Shown piece by piece: positions 35,919 to 44,510 of a stretch of DNA of 46,404 nucleotides. The stretch comes from Ferruginibacter sp. GTDB taxonomy: Bacteria > Bacteroidota > Bacteroidia > Chitinophagales > Chitinophagaceae. Under the pieces are notes generated by a model. That model had not been told where the DNA came from, did not search any database, and saw nothing but the letters and a program-made list of their open reading frames with translations. Location: NCBI GenBank assembly GCA_025352695.1, contig JANXSK010000208.1:1-46404 (forward strand). Reading direction: 5' to 3'. The position numbers and the translations under genes are program-made. Each line of letters begins with the position of its first letter. Within the stretch, counting starts at the first letter, position 1.

Positions 35919-37014
35919 ATGACAACAGAACATTTGAAGGATATGAGAGACCGTGTGCTGGTCTTGAGGAGGTTTCTTTGACGTTGCTAATAGAACATAT
36001 AAAATAGACAACGACAAACAACTTTCGCTTTCACCTGGCTTTTGGGATGATAATGCCCGAGCCACTTCCATTTTAAAAGAAACTAGGGTTAACGAATATT
36101 GGGTTAACATGTACAACTATGTAGTATCGCTTGTAGAGGACTTTGCTGTGCTTTTTGAATTTTGGAAAGAAGGAGAAGAAACCGAAGAGGAAGTGAAGGA
36201 AGCTTATACCAAAGCCAATGTTGCCATTGATGAAGCAGAATTTAAAAGTACCCTAAATGATCCTGCCGATGCATTGCCTGCGGTGCTTCAAATAAATAGT
36301 GGTGCCGGAGGCACAGAGAGCCAGGACTGGGCAGAAATGCTGGCCCGTATGTATCGTATGTATGGCGAAAAACAGGGCTGGTCTGTTAGTGAACTTGACT
36401 GGCAATGGGGCGATGGTGCAGGCATTAAAACCTGTACGTTTCAATTTGACGGGCCTTTTTCATACGGGTTTTTAAAAGCAGAAAGTGGTGTTCACCGGCT
36501 GGTACGTATTAGCCCGTTTGACAGTAATGCCCGCAGGCATACCAGTTTTGCCAGTGTGTATGTGTATCCTTTAATTGATGACAGTATAGAAATAACCGTA
36601 AATCCTGCTGATGTGGAATGGGCCTTTTTTAGAAGTGGCGGTAGTGGTGGACAAAACGTAAACAAAGTAGAAACTGCAGTACGATTAACTCACAAACCAA
36701 GCGGCTTTATTGTTGAATGTCAACAGGCACGTACGCAGGGTGAAAACAGGGATAAGGCAATGGCAATGTTAAAAAGCCGGTTATACGAAGAAGAAATGCG
36801 TAAGCGTCAGGCTGCGCTGGATGCCACTAACAGCAGTAAAAAGAAAATAGAGTGGGGCAGCCAGATACGTAGTTATGTTTTTCATCCCTATAAAATGATT
36901 AAAGATCATCGTACTGATTTTGAAGTTGGTAATGTAGGACCTGTAATGGATGGAGAACTGGATGGATTTATTAAAGCTTATTTAATGAGTGAAAAAGAAG
37001 TAGAGAGTTCTTAG
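35919..37014 (+). CDS. prfB: Peptide chain release factor 2, with programmed +1 frameshift
   Basis: RF2 reads UAA and UGA stop codons on the ribosome and releases the peptide. The zero frame from ATG 35919 codes 20 residues ending RRFL and stops at TGA 35979-35981. Shifting +1 at CTT-T continues DVANRTYKI and stays open to 37014, giving about 364 aa, the usual RF2 length. Supporting marks are [16 protein letters not shown], the stop-recognition loop [13 protein letters not shown] and the catalytic GGQ in [18 protein letters not shown]. This is the known autoregulatory design: low RF2 slows termination at the early UGA and favours the shift. It is not a broken gene. The next gene, a lipoprotein, follows after about 160 bases. 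Confidence 0.95.
35967..35982 (+). promoter_or_regulatory. prfB programmed frameshift site
   Basis: AGGAGGTTTCTTTGAC contains an internal Shine-Dalgarno-like AGGAGG, a 3-base spacer, the slippery CTT and the UGA stop followed by C, all in the order of the E. coli prfB site. The strong SD-like core is striking in a phylum that seldom uses SD for initiation. Confidence 0.9.
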
Positions 37015-37176
37015 ATACTTGTAAAGATAAGGATAGTATAAATTGTGAATCTATAATACAAAATACAAAGACTCTCTAAATTTCGAATCTTTTTAAAGTT
37101 ACTTAGAATCTTAAATGGATATTTACAACAAGGATGTGCCTTTTTTTATAAAACATAATTCAATAAAAAAATAAAC

Positions 37177-37725
37177 ATGAAGAAGTCTTTTTTAGGTTCA
37201 TTAATGATATTGGCAATATGTTTACTTTCTTGCAATGAGGGAGTAAAACAAGCTGGTTCCAAAAAAATAACAGAGATGGATACGTTGGTGCTGCCTGCTG
37301 ATTCAGGCAAAACCGAGATGATGAAAGTAAGCGAATTGTCTGCAAATGAACTTAGGGATGATTCAGTTTTTAAAGATGGCAGTATACCAACAAATTGGGA
37401 TATTGCGGGCATTGCGGATGTAAAAGGCTTAAAATTATTTATCAAACAATTGCAACAATGGGTGATGATGAATGATAAAGAAAAATTGGCGGCAGCAGTG
37501 CAATATCCGTTGAATAAAACAATTAAAACAAAAGAAGATCTTATTGCAAATTATGATATGGTATTTACAAAAAATGTAAAATTATCTTTTGCTACAATAA
37601 ATTTTAATGAGTTGTTTCGCAATACAAAAGGCGTAATGACAGAGGGTGGAAAGGTATGGATGATACAGCAGGGCAAAGGGTTTAAGATTGTGGCAATCAA
37701 TTATGCAGCAGGAAACCAAAGATAA
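37177..37725 (+). CDS. Lipoprotein of unknown function
   Basis: The 182-aa product has a lipobox (ICLLSC, Cys19) and a polar linker. From about residue 85 it has a compact domain (LKLFIKQLQQWVMMNDKEKL, AAAVQYPLN, GGKVWMIQQGKGFKIVAIN) resembling small NTF2-like or DUF4440-style folds found on Bacteroidota lipoproteins. The match is by general look only. It lies between prfB and the P5C dehydrogenase gene, which are unrelated in function. Confidence 0.75.
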   Translation: MKKSFLGSLMILAICLLSCNEGVKQAGSKKITEMDTLVLPADSGKTEMMKVSELSANELRDDSVFKDGSIPTNWDIAGIADVKGLKLFIKQLQQWVMMNDKEKLAAAVQYPLNKTIKTKEDLIANYDMVFTKNVKLSFATINFNELFRNTKGVMTEGGKVWMIQQGKGFKIVAINYAAGNQR

Positions 37726-37844
37726 AGTCACGCTAATATTTTTTTATAAAAAATGTAGGTTTACAAATAACCTAATCATTGAATAAATCTTTCTTTTAAT
37801 TATTTCAAAACTTCTTAATTAATAGAATTAATAAAATATTTTTT

Positions 37845-39479
37845 ATGCAATACGGAGATTTTTACTATCCAATGCCGGTAAATGAACCAGTGCTAAATTA
37901 TGCTTCAGGCTCACCGGAAAAACTGGCACTAAAAAAAGTGTTGAAGCAATTAAAAAGTGAAGTAGCAGATGTACCAATGTATATTGGTGGAGAGGAAGTT
38001 CGTACAAGAAAAATAACTGCCATTAGGCCGCCACACGAACACAAGCATTTGCTTGGCAATTATCATTCTGGTGATGCAAGTCATGTAAAAAAAGCCATTG
38101 CGGCTGCATTAAAAGCCAAAGATAAATGGGCTTCTTTAAGTTGGGAAAACAGGGCGCATATTTTTTTAAAAGCAGCAGATTTATTGGCTACAAAATACCG
38201 TGCTCACATTGTTGCCACTACCATGTTGGGACAAAGTAAAAATGCCTATCAGGCAGAGATTGATGCAGCTTGTGAACTGATAGATTTTTTACGTTTTAAT
38301 GTACATTTTTTAAGTGATATTTATCGCCAGCAACCCATTAGTGGTGCAGGTATGAACAATAGGGTAGAGTATCGGCCACTGGAAGGATTTGTGTTGGCTG
38401 TTTCACCTTTCAATTTTACTGCTATCGGAGGGAATTTACCTACCAGTGCAGCGATGTGCGGTAACGTAGTTGTGTGGAAACCGGCGCATACACAATTGTA
38501 CAGCGCACAACTGTTTATGCGTATTTTAAAAGAAGCAGGCTTGCCCGATGGAGTTATAAACCTTGTGATTGTTGATGGGCCTGTTTTGGGAGAAGTTTGT
38601 TTTGAACATCCTGATTTTGCAGGGGTTCATTTTACTGGCAGTACAGGGGTATTTAATCACTTTTGGAAAACCATTGGTGCTAACATAAGTAAGTATAAAT
38701 CTTACCCACGCATTGTAGGTGAAACAGGTGGAAAAGATTTTGTGATCGCCCATAAAAGTGCTGATGTGGATGTAGTGGTAACTGCATTGGCAAGAGGTGC
38801 TTTTGAATACCAGGGACAAAAATGCAGCGCTGCTTCCAGGGCATACATTCCATCAAATATTGCGGTTGAAGTAAAAAGGAAATTGGCGACTGTATTAAAA
38901 ACAATGAAGATGGGTACAACGGAAGATTTTACTAACTTTATTAATGCAGTAATTGATGAAAAGAGTTTTGATAAACTGGAAGCATTTATTAAAGCAGCAA
39001 AGAAAAAAGGTAGTGGCGCAAAAATAATTGCAGGTGGTAATTGCGATAAATCAAAAGGATACTTTATTGAGCCTACAGTAATAGAAACAACCGACCCCAA
39101 ATACATAACGATGTGCGAAGAATTGTTTGGTCCGGTTTTAACATTATTTGTGTTTGAGGAAGATAAGTTTGAGGTTGCATTAGCACTGGTAGATTCCACT
39201 TCTCCATATGCGCTTACGGGAGCCATTATTGCACAAGACAGGTATGCAGTTGAATTAGCAACTAACCGTTTGCGCAATTGTGCTGGTAACTTTTACATCA
39301 ATGATAAACCGACTGGTGCAGTGGTTGGTCAACAGCCATTTGGTGGTGCAAGAGGTAGTGGTACCAATGATAAAGCAGGCAGTATTTTAAATTTGTACAG
39401 GTGGTTAAGCGCAAGAACAATAAAGGAAACTTTTGTACCGGTTACCGATTATAAATATCCATTTTTGTTAGAAAAATAA
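37845..39479 (+). CDS. pruA: L-glutamate gamma-semialdehyde (1-pyrroline-5-carboxylate) dehydrogenase
   Basis: The 544-aa aldehyde dehydrogenase oxidises glutamate semialdehyde to glutamate with NAD+, the second step of proline breakdown. The length and the N-terminal segment (NEPVLNYASGSPEKLALKKV) match the single-domain P5C dehydrogenases of the ALDH4 group. Motifs are AVSPFNFTAIGGNLP, FTGSTGVF, the catalytic Glu293 in VGETGGKDF, the catalytic Cys327 in QGQKCSAASRAY, and the late EELFGPVLTLFVF and GQQPFGGARGSGTND. A strong terminator follows. No proline dehydrogenase gene is in the window. Confidence 0.95.
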   Translation: MQYGDFYYPMPVNEPVLNYASGSPEKLALKKVLKQLKSEVADVPMYIGGEEVRTRKITAIRPPHEHKHLLGNYHSGDASHVKKAIAAALKAKDKWASLSWENRAHIFLKAADLLATKYRAHIVATTMLGQSKNAYQAEIDAACELIDFLRFNVHFLSDIYRQQPISGAGMNNRVEYRPLEGFVLAVSPFNFTAIGGNLPTSAAMCGNVVVWKPAHTQLYSAQLFMRILKEAGLPDGVINLVIVDGPVLGEVCFEHPDFAGVHFTGSTGVFNHFWKTIGANISKYKSYPRIVGETGGKDFVIAHKSADVDVVVTALARGAFEYQGQKCSAASRAYIPSNIAVEVKRKLATVLKTMKMGTTEDFTNFINAVIDEKSFDKLEAFIKAAKKKGSGAKIIAGGNCDKSKGYFIEPTVIETTDPKYITMCEELFGPVLTLFVFEEDKFEVALALVDSTSPYALTGAIIAQDRYAVELATNRLRNCAGNFYINDKPTGAVVGQQPFGGARGSGTNDKAGSILNLYRWLSARTIKETFVPVTDYKYPFLLEK

Positions 39480-39498
39480 CAACTCATTTTTATTTGTT

Positions 39499-39528
39499 AA
39501 ACCGTTTCATAAATCGAAACGGTTTTTT
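39499..39528 (+). terminator. Rho-independent terminator after pruA
   Basis: AAACCGTTTC (39499-39508) pairs perfectly with GAAACGGTTT (39516-39525) across a 7-base loop, and the T run continues to 39528. Confidence 0.9.
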
Positions 39529-39682
39529 GTTTCTAGTAAAATAAATGAGTAATCATTTCCCCATAAAGGAAAAATAAATTACAAATGGTATTCTTATATA
39601 AGAGCTGTTTACTATTAATTATTAACTGGCATATTAATTGGAAAATCTTCATGAAATAAATTGTTAACTAAAATAAATAATT

Positions 39683-40270
39683 GTGAAAAAAGTATTTTTT
39701 ATTACCGCAATGGTAACAGGTTCATTACTGATAAAAGCACAAACTCATGTTGAATTTGGATTAAAAGGAGGTTTAAATATTGCCACTTTAAGTTCGTCTT
39801 CAGAAAACTCGAATATTGATTCAAGAATTTCTGCTCACCTTGGAGGTTTGGCACACATACATCTATCAAAAGAATTTGCACTACAACCGGAATTGCTTTT
39901 TTCTGGGCAGGGTGCAAAAGCAACTGTTTCCAATGTTGTTTATAAGACAAATCTTGATTACATCCAAATACCCGTATTGTTGCAATATTTTATAGGTACT
40001 GGTTTTAGACTTGAAACTGGTCCGCAACTGGGATTTTTGGTAAATGCTAAAAGCAAGGCTGGCGATGTTACTGTTGATATAAAGGATGGCTATAAAAAAA
40101 CTGATTTCGCATGGGTTTTTGGTGCCGGGTATTTAACCAGTTCAGGTGTAGGATTTGATGCTAGGTATAATTTGGGATTGGCTAAAATTAATGATAATAA
40201 CGGAGCCAAAATAGCAAATCGGGTTTTTTCTATTGGCGTATTTTACCAGTTTAAACCCATGAAGTATTGA
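39683..40270 (+). CDS. PorT-type small outer-membrane beta-barrel protein
   Basis: The 195-aa product starts at GTG 39683 and has a signal peptide (FFITAMVTGSLLIKAQ). The mature part is a classic eight-strand barrel of the outer-membrane beta-barrel/PorT group: HVEFGLKGGLNIATL, LHIHLSKEFALQPELLFSGQ-like strands, YIQIPVLLQYFIG, RLETGPQLGFLVNAKS, WVFGAGYLTSSGVGFDARYN, and an aromatic end VFSIGVFYQF. Function in this group is mostly unknown. It has no obvious partner here. Confidence 0.85.
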   Translation: MKKVFFITAMVTGSLLIKAQTHVEFGLKGGLNIATLSSSSENSNIDSRISAHLGGLAHIHLSKEFALQPELLFSGQGAKATVSNVVYKTNLDYIQIPVLLQYFIGTGFRLETGPQLGFLVNAKSKAGDVTVDIKDGYKKTDFAWVFGAGYLTSSGVGFDARYNLGLAKINDNNGAKIANRVFSIGVFYQFKPMKY

Positions 40271-40435
40271 GACTAAATAGTCTAAATGTTAGTATATGTA
40301 AAACTACTAATAAGGTAAATGGGTTACTTATTTGAGCATTTAGTATAAAGGAGTAAAATAATTATTTTATATTTTTATTAATGTGGTATATTAAGTAAAT
40401 TACTACATGCTACATTCATACAAAACTAAATATTT

Positions 40436-40900
40436 ATGGCAAAGAAAGTAACATTTACACTATCAGCGGAAGTTGTAGGAGAAGCAACTTCAGGTCTTTT
40501 ATTGGGCGAATTCAATAATTGGGATTATAATGATGGGATTATTTTAATTAAGCAAAAAGATGGGGCTTTAAAAGCAACGACTTTACTAGAAACGGGTAAA
40601 AGATATGAATACCGTTATTTATTAAATGATGGCAGATGGGTTAATGATCAAAATGCAGATCATTATGTACATATTTCTGGTTTTCATGTAGAAAACTGTG
40701 TAATAAATGTGGCAGTGGATGGTACAAAAGTATCAGCAACTGAAAAGAAAGTAATTGCTGAAAAGGTACCTTCGGCTGCAAAAAAAGTGGCTGTTTCCAA
40801 AACAAAAACACCAGCTGAAAAAATTGTTACTTCCAAAGCAGTTGCATCCGAGAAAGCACCTGTAAAAGTAAAGGCAACTACAAAAAAAACAATTAAATAA
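40436..40900 (+). CDS. CBM48-like (glycogen-binding fold) protein with Lys/Ala-rich tail
   Basis: Residues 1-95 of the 154-aa product look like the early-set CBM48/AMPK-beta fold: VTFTLSAEVVGEATSGLLLG, EFNNWDYNDGIILI (the usual FNNWD core), GKRYEYRYLLNDGRWVND. Residues about 97-154 are a low-complexity tail of Lys, Ala, Val, Thr and Pro repeats (KKVAVSKTKTPAEKIV), like a histone-H1 or HU tail. No signal peptide is present, so it should be cytoplasmic. The head suggests binding to glycogen or a glycogen enzyme, and the tail suggests nucleic-acid or charge-driven binding. The gene ends just before the hairpin at 40970. Confidence 0.75.
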   Translation: MAKKVTFTLSAEVVGEATSGLLLGEFNNWDYNDGIILIKQKDGALKATTLLETGKRYEYRYLLNDGRWVNDQNADHYVHISGFHVENCVINVAVDGTKVSATEKKVIAEKVPSAAKKVAVSKTKTPAEKIVTSKAVASEKAPVKVKATTKKTIK

Positions 40901-40969
40901 AAAACAGTAATTATAACAAAATAATTATTTCTTCTAGCTGAAGATTAAGTAACATAAATATATTATTTA

Positions 40970-41013
40970 CCGGATAAAAAATGTCTCCATGAACGGAGAC
41001 TTTTTTTATCCGG
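40970..41013 (+). terminator. Long hairpin before pyrR: terminator or attenuator
   Basis: CCGGATAAAAAATGTCTCC (40970-40988) pairs with 40995-41013 at 18 of 19 positions around the 6-base loop ATGAAC. The inner GTCTCC/GGAGAC stem followed by seven T is a classic terminator, and the outer CCGGAT/ATCCGG arms clamp it. It ends the CBM48-like gene and lies about 35 bases before the likely pyrR start, so it may also act as an attenuator. Confidence 0.8.
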
Positions 41014-41048
41014 CAATAACTAATAAATTCGCCTTACAAATATTTAAC

Positions 41049-41558
41049 TTGATAACAATTTTAGATAAGCAACAGTTACACCTTACTATTTTGCGTTTGG
41101 CAAACCAGTTAATGGAAAATCATTTGCATTTGAACGAATTGGTTTTTATAGGGTTACAACCAAGGGGGGTTCAAGTGAGTAAATTACTAGTAGATAATAT
41201 TCAGCGGCTATATCCTACAGAGCATGTTGCCTATGGTATTTTAGATATCACTTTTTACCGTGATGATATTAGACAAGAATTACATGTTGCAAATAAAACT
41301 GAAATTACTTTTTCTATCGAAGGAAAAAAAGTAATTCTTATAGATGATGTATTGTACACAGGTCGTACCATTAGGGCGGCATTGGATGCACTACAGGATT
41401 TTGGGCGACCGCAAAAAGTAGAGCTGTGTGTTTTGGTAGACAGAAGGTTTAACAGGGAGCTTCCTATACAACCTGATTATTTTGGCAAAGCAATAGATAC
41501 ACTTTTTTCTCAAAAAGTAAAAGTTGAGTGGGATAAAGAACAGGTTATTTTATACTAA
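41049..41558 (+). CDS. pyrR: PyrR-type phosphoribosyltransferase (pyrimidine regulator/UPRTase)
   Basis: I chose TTG 41049 (ITILDKQQLHLTILRLANQL), which gives 169 aa, close to the usual PyrR length. An in-frame ATG at 40989 lies in the loop of a terminator hairpin and is unlikely. The PRTase marks are FIGLQPRGVQVSKLL, the acidic LDITFYRDD, and the PRPP loop VILIDDVLYTGRTIRAAL, followed by LCVLVDRRFNRELPIQPDYF as in PyrR. PyrR binds pyr mRNA in Firmicutes and has uracil phosphoribosyltransferase activity. In Bacteroidota its regulatory role is less certain. pyrB follows, which supports the assignment. Confidence 0.85.
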   Translation: MITILDKQQLHLTILRLANQLMENHLHLNELVFIGLQPRGVQVSKLLVDNIQRLYPTEHVAYGILDITFYRDDIRQELHVANKTEITFSIEGKKVILIDDVLYTGRTIRAALDALQDFGRPQKVELCVLVDRRFNRELPIQPDYFGKAIDTLFSQKVKVEWDKEQVILY

Positions 41559-41715
41559 ATATAAATATCAAAAATAAAATAGCCGGTTAAAACTATTAGC
41601 AATATTTGAAACTAATTTAAAAATTTAAGAATCTTTATGAATGGTCAAAAAGGGGTAAAAAAAAATATTCAATAAAATATGTTGAATTTATGGTAAACTA
41701 TTCAAACAAATCTAT

Positions 41716-41723
41716 TAGCTTTG
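41716..41723 (+). promoter_or_regulatory. Candidate -7 element next to the pyrB start
   Basis: TAGCTTTG fits TAnnTTTG and ends 8 bases before ATG 41731, so its transcript would be almost leaderless. No clear TTTG -33 box is found at the right distance, so this is weaker than the prfB case. Confidence 0.35.
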
Positions 41724-41730
41724 ACTCTTA

Positions 41731-42672
41731 ATGCAACTATCTACCAAACATCTATTGGGCATTAAAGATCTTACACAGGAAGACATTACTCTCATCTTAT
41801 CTACTGCCGCACAGTTTAAAGAAGTATTACAAAGACCCATAAAAAAAGTTCCTCCTTTAAGGGATATTACGATCGTTAATCTTTTTTATGAAAGTAGTAC
41901 TAGAACGAGAATATCTTTTGAATTGGCAGAAAAAAGGTTGAGTGCTGATACAATTAATTTTACAGCCTCAGGTTCATCAGTTTCTAAAGGAGAAACATTA
42001 TTAGATACCGTTAATAATATTTTAAGCATGAAGGTGGATATGGTTGTAATGCGCCATAGTGCCAGCGGTGCTCCTCACTTTTTAGCAAAGCATATTCCTG
42101 CTGCCATTATAAATGCTGGCGATGGTATTAATGAACATCCCACACAAGCTTTACTGGATGCTTTATCTATTAAAGAAAAACTTGGTACACTTGAAGGAAA
42201 AAAAATTGTACTGGTAGGAGATATTATGCACTCAAGAGTAGCATTAAGTAATATTTATCTTTTAAAAAAAATGGGTGCAGAGGTAATGGTAGCTGGTCCG
42301 CCAACATTAATTCCTAAATACCTAGCGGAAGCACTTCAGGTAAAGGTTGAGTACAATCTAAAAAAGGCATTGGCTTGGTGCGATGTTGCCAATATACTTA
42401 GGATACAACTTGAAAGGCAAAACCAGGTTTTATTTTCTTCCCTTAGAGAATATAATCTTGCTTACGGAGTAAGTAAAAAATTGTTAAATGAACTGCCAAA
42501 AGAAATAGTGATTATGCATCCTGGCCCTATTAACAGGGGTGTAGAAATTGATAGTGATGTGGCAGACAGTAAACAATCCATTATTTTGCAACAGGTAGAA
42601 AATGGAGTAGCTGTTAGAATGGCTGTACTGTACCTCTTATCACCTAAAAGTAGCGGATTAATAAATGGATAA
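41731..42672 (+). CDS. pyrB: Aspartate carbamoyltransferase catalytic subunit
   Basis: The 313-aa cytoplasmic enzyme joins carbamoyl phosphate and aspartate, the first committed step of pyrimidine synthesis. Signatures are FYESSTRTRISFE (carbamoyl-phosphate loop, about residues 52-64), the Ser-Lys loop GSSVSKGETLLDT, MRHSASGAPHFLA, NAGDGINEHPTQALLDALSI and a late MHPGPINRGVEID. The length and motifs fit the unlinked PyrB of the Bacillus type. No regulatory pyrI is adjacent. It follows pyrR by 172 bases. Confidence 0.97.
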   Translation: MQLSTKHLLGIKDLTQEDITLILSTAAQFKEVLQRPIKKVPPLRDITIVNLFYESSTRTRISFELAEKRLSADTINFTASGSSVSKGETLLDTVNNILSMKVDMVVMRHSASGAPHFLAKHIPAAIINAGDGINEHPTQALLDALSIKEKLGTLEGKKIVLVGDIMHSRVALSNIYLLKKMGAEVMVAGPPTLIPKYLAEALQVKVEYNLKKALAWCDVANILRIQLERQNQVLFSSLREYNLAYGVSKKLLNELPKEIVIMHPGPINRGVEIDSDVADSKQSIILQQVENGVAVRMAVLYLLSPKSSGLING

Positions 42673-42794
42673 TTTGTATTACCTGTAGCATGTTGTATTT
42701 TTAATAATCAGTAAAAATGAGTTTTACAGTTTTTCAGATTTAAATACACTTGAACGTTACAAAAATTATCAATCAGTCAATTATCAAATAAATT

Positions 42795-43268
42795 ATGCTA
42801 CGTATTTGCTTGTTCCCCGGCACATTTGATCCTGTTACACTTGGTCACATTGATATTATTAACAGGGCAATGCCCTTATTTGATAAATTAATTGTGGGGA
42901 TAGGTCGTAATGTAAATAAAGTGCCTATGTTTAGCGAAGAGCAAAGGTTGCAATGGGTTAAGGATATTTATAAAGATCAACCAAAAGTTGAGGCGGTATT
43001 GTATGATGGTTTAACAGTGAATTGTTGTAAAATGGTTGGAGCCAATTTTATTTTAAGGGGTATCCGGTATGTGAATGATTTTGAATACGAAAAAGCTATT
43101 GCCGATATGAATCGGAGTCTTGACGGGCATATTGAAACGGTTTTTCTTACTTGCCTTCCTCAATTTACTTCTGTAGCGTCTACGCTTGTACGTGATGTGT
43201 ATAAAAATGGGGGCGACGTTTCTCAGTTTTTGCCTGATGTAGTAAATAATTCAATTGTAAAAAAATAG
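42795..43268 (+). CDS. coaD: Phosphopantetheine adenylyltransferase
   Basis: The 157-aa enzyme makes dephospho-CoA from 4'-phosphopantetheine and ATP. The nucleotidyltransferase motif is FPGTFDPVTLGHIDII, followed by VGIGRNVNKVPMF, GANFILRGIRYVNDFEYEKA and FTSVASTLVRDVY, the last matching the usual ISSS-type C-terminal motif in weakened form. It is cytoplasmic and essential in most bacteria. The thioesterase gene begins 27 bases downstream, so the two are probably co-transcribed. Confidence 0.95.
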   Translation: MLRICLFPGTFDPVTLGHIDIINRAMPLFDKLIVGIGRNVNKVPMFSEEQRLQWVKDIYKDQPKVEAVLYDGLTVNCCKMVGANFILRGIRYVNDFEYEKAIADMNRSLDGHIETVFLTCLPQFTSVASTLVRDVYKNGGDVSQFLPDVVNNSIVKK

Positions 43269-43295
43269 TTTTTAACGCTTTGTAAAAATATAATT

Positions 43296-43727
43296 ATGTC
43301 AATTTGGTTTAATAAATCAATCAAAAAAGAACATTTACTCACTATTGAACCTGGTACAATGGGCGAATTTCTAGGAATGGAGTATACCGAAATAGGAGAT
43401 GATTTTTTAAAGATAAAAATGCCTGTTGATGAGCGAACCAAACAACCGTATGGTTTATTACATGGAGGTGCAAGTTGTGCATTGGCTGAAACTGCAGGTA
43501 GTGTTGCATCTCAGTTAGTGCTTGATCCAAATAAATTTATTTGTGTCGGACTTGAAATTAATGCCAATCATGTTAGGAGTGCTCGTCAGGGATTTGTAAT
43601 TGCCACTGCAAGGCCTTTGCATTTAGGTGGAACCACGCATGTATGGGACATAAAAATTCATGATGAAACTGATAAATTAATTTGCATTAGCAGGTTAACC
43701 TTAGCAATTTTGAAGAAGGCATTTTAA
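43296..43727 (+). CDS. Hotdog-fold thioesterase (PaaI/YdiI type)
   Basis: The 143-aa product is a single hotdog domain that would hydrolyse acyl-CoA or aryl-CoA thioesters. The signature is LLHGGASCALAETAGSVASQ (HGG loop, then the helix with the catalytic acid), with INANHVRSARQGFVIATARP and HVWDIKIHDETDKLICISRL. It resembles the 1,4-dihydroxy-2-naphthoyl-CoA and 4-hydroxybenzoyl-CoA thioesterases, but the substrate is not fixed by sequence. It follows coaD closely. Confidence 0.9.
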   Translation: MSIWFNKSIKKEHLLTIEPGTMGEFLGMEYTEIGDDFLKIKMPVDERTKQPYGLLHGGASCALAETAGSVASQLVLDPNKFICVGLEINANHVRSARQGFVIATARPLHLGGTTHVWDIKIHDETDKLICISRLTLAILKKAF

Positions 43728-43781
43728 ATGTTTAATTGGCCTCGCATATATTTCAATGAAGCTCCTTGGCAGAAGTAAAAT

Positions 43782-43961
43782 TTATTTGTACAAATCTCCG
43801 TGAAATTCTAGGTGGTATTTTTTTTCAATTTCATTTTCTTGTATCGCAACAATTTTTGCACATTCTAAGGTTTTTGTAGCAGAAGTCACATATATTGAAC
43901 CTGCTTGATTAATTACATATTGTTCAAGAATACTGAGAGTGCTTTGTCTATTTGTATACAT
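43782..43961 (-). CDS. Small protein of 59 aa, unknown function
   Basis: ATG 43961 opens 59 codons ending in TAA at 43782-43784. The sequence (MYTNRQSTLSILEQYVINQA, GSIYVTSATKTLECAKIVAI, then IEKKYHLEFHGDLYK) has ordinary codon use and a balanced, soluble composition, so it looks like a true small gene. It has no signal peptide and no family that I know. It sits between the thioesterase gene and a small secreted protein gene on the same strand as the latter. Confidence 0.5.
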   Translation of the reverse strand: MYTNRQSTLSILEQYVINQAGSIYVTSATKTLECAKIVAIQENEIEKKYHLEFHGDLYK

Positions 43962-43997
43962 TTTTATATATACTGGTATTATTTTAAGTCAGGGGTT

Positions 43998-44351
43998 TCA
44001 CCCTTCAATTAATAAATTTAGGAACTTATTTTTCAAGCCTGTAAATTTATCAATCGTCTTATTTTGAGTTGCCATTTTTATTGCATGATTATAAGCTACG
44101 ATTAGAATATTATAATATTCTTTTATAGAATCAATCTGATTGTTAGGAAGTCTATAATTGGTTGCTTTATTTGCAATAAACCTTAATTTTTGCTTATATG
44201 CTATTAAATTATTTGCGGAAGGTTTAAGATGATTTGGTAGGGAGTCAATAAAATTTAGTGCATCTGCTGCATCTATTCTTTTAATTATTTGTGCATTTAA
44301 TTGATAAACCATTAGAAGTAGAAAAGAGGCCAGTATTAAAGATATTTTCAT
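43998..44351 (-). CDS. Small secreted protein, unknown function
   Basis: The 117-aa product has a signal peptide (ISLILASFLLLMVYQLNAQ, likely cut after NAQ). The mature part is helical and rich in Asn, Lys and Ile (RIDAADALNFIDSLPNHLKP, IDSIKEYYNILIVAYNHAIK). No family is recognised. It ends 37 bases before the 59-aa gene, and the two may form a unit. Confidence 0.65.
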   Translation of the reverse strand: MKISLILASFLLLMVYQLNAQIIKRIDAADALNFIDSLPNHLKPSANNLIAYKQKLRFIANKATNYRLPNNQIDSIKEYYNILIVAYNHAIKMATQNKTIDKFTGLKNKFLNLLIEG

Positions 44352-44510
44352 GAAAGGGAGTTTGCTTGTTTATTGCAGACAAGCTTATTTGTTGATTATT
44401 TCAGGCTGAAGATAACTTACTAATTTTTCTTAATCATTCATTGTATGTTTCATTACAAGTGTTAGTTTTTAACGTATTGTAATTTTTTGGGCAGTTGGTA
44501 TAGGCCTAAT

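Noticed and set aside
35919..35981. prfB as a pseudogene because of the stop at codon 21
   Set aside because: The AGGAGG-TTT-CTT-TGA-C context is the classic RF2 recoding signal and the +1 frame is complete with GGQ and SPF motifs.
38702..39277. Open minus-strand frame of 191 codons inside pruA
   Set aside because: It is antisense to the catalytic core of P5C dehydrogenase; the product is low-complexity Ser/Ala with no domain.
40989..40991. ATG 40989 as the start of the pyrR-like gene
   Set aside because: It falls in the loop of a strong terminator hairpin and adds 20 residues unlike any PyrR; TTG 41049 gives the family-typical start.
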